A stretch of 64,000 bases of DNA from assembly GCF_030732845.1 (NCBI RefSeq), contig NZ_JASHKA010000001.1, positions 124,001 through 188,000 on the forward strand, written 5' to 3'. The notes under the pieces are model-generated. The model worked only from the letters and a program-made list of their open reading frames with translations, did not search any database and was not told the origin of the DNA. This DNA is from Roseibium sp. MMSF_3544. GTDB taxonomy: Bacteria; Pseudomonadota; Alphaproteobacteria; Rhizobiales; Stappiaceae. A program made the position numbers and the translations under genes. This document shows positions 63,713 to 64,000 of this stretch, piece by piece (the stretch's first letter is position 1; every line of letters begins with the position of its first letter).

Positions 63713-64000
63713 ATGAGCCTTGCTTTGTTCGACCTGTCCGGCAGACGGGCCCTGATCACCGGGTCTTCCCAGGGGATCGGGTTTGCACTCGCTCGCGGTT
63801 TGGCGCAGGCGGGTGCGGAGATCATTTTGAACGGCCGCGATCAGGCAAAGCTGGGCGAGGCGGCCGCCAAACTGCGCTCTGAGGGCCATAGCATTCACGA
63901 GTTGGCCTTCGACGTAACCAACCACGACGGCGCCCGGCTTGCGGTTGATGGGTTCGAGACAGAAACCGGCGCAATCGACATTCTTGTGAACAACGCCGGC
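63713..64000 (+). CDS. idnO: Short-chain dehydrogenase (gluconate 5-dehydrogenase type), cut by window edge
   Basis: The visible 96 residues start MSLALFDLSGRRALITGSSQ, containing the TGxxxGIG dinucleotide motif (TGSSQGIGFALARG) and ending at the NNAG motif (DILVNNAG). The catalytic Tyr and Lys lie beyond the right edge. Location beside the IdnD-like and ketogluconate reductase-like genes suggests 5-ketogluconate reduction. AAAGGA precedes the ATG. Confidence 0.8.
   Translation, partial: MSLALFDLSGRRALITGSSQGIGFALARGLAQAGAEIILNGRDQAKLGEAAAKLRSEGHSIHELAFDVTNHDGARLAVDGFETETGAIDILVNNAG

Overview
The window comes from a GC-rich alphaproteobacterium that carries a purple-bacterial photosynthesis gene cluster. 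The puf/bch/crt order, the PpsR-type TGT-N12-ACA operators and the accessory genes suggest an aerobic anoxygenic phototroph of the Stappiaceae (Roseibium/Labrenzia) type. That placement is an inference from gene content, because no rRNA or tRNA gene is visible.

Region 1 (1-22.1 kb) is most of a photosynthesis gene cluster. It holds pufM (cut by the left edge), pufL, pufA, pufB, a pufQ-like gene, bchZ, bchY, bchX, bchC, crtF and crtE on the minus strand. Then come crtD and crtC on plus, crtB and crtI on minus, a DUF2306-type membrane protein, a plus-strand cytochrome P450, a minus-strand ATP-grasp ligase, and bchO, bchD and bchI on minus. The genes make bacteriochlorophyll a (Mg chelatase BchI/D, chlorophyllide reductase BchX/Y/Z, BchC), spirilloxanthin-type carotenoids (CrtE, B, I, C, D, F), and the RC-LH1 proteins. 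Four promoter regions carry PpsR palindromes. The P450/ATP-grasp/DUF2306 trio sits where crtA is found in Rhodobacter, and neither tspO nor crtA is visible. crtC has no ordinary start codon and overlaps crtD in the -1 frame.

Region 2 (22.3-34.9 kb) is a type VI secretion accessory island without core T6SS genes. It has an unknown protein, a GH3-like protein, a 1059-residue DUF2169-pentapeptide fusion, a second pentapeptide protein, a DUF4150 PAAR-like tip, three related proteins with AT-richer C-terminal halves, a DUF3540 protein and a TPR protein with a glycosyltransferase-like C-terminus.

Region 3 (35.1-40.5 kb) is an XRE-cupin regulator followed by a class II amidotransferase / GXGXG / FMN glutamate-synthase-like trio (mgsABC or glxBCD) and a type III glutamine-synthetase-like gamma-glutamylmethylamide synthetase.

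Region 4 (40.5-60.9 kb) is gene-poor and rich in repeats. It contains a truncated chemoreceptor, three paralogous AraC-family regulators, a stand-alone LexA-like HTH protein, secreted small proteins, a lipoprotein, a large acidic calcium-binding secreted protein, three Tad-type pseudopilin/TadG genes and a membrane sulfatase-fold protein. A recurring oriented motif, TTGCGCA-N4-GCRTAAY, lies upstream of six of these transcription units, and a diverged form lies upstream of two of the AraC genes. This looks like an undescribed local regulon controlling surface and secreted proteins.

Region 5 (61.2-64 kb) is an idonate/gluconate catabolic locus (GlcG/HbpS-like protein, IdnD-like and GhrB-like dehydrogenases, SDR) with LacI-type GTTATCGATAAC palindromes in both promoter regions.
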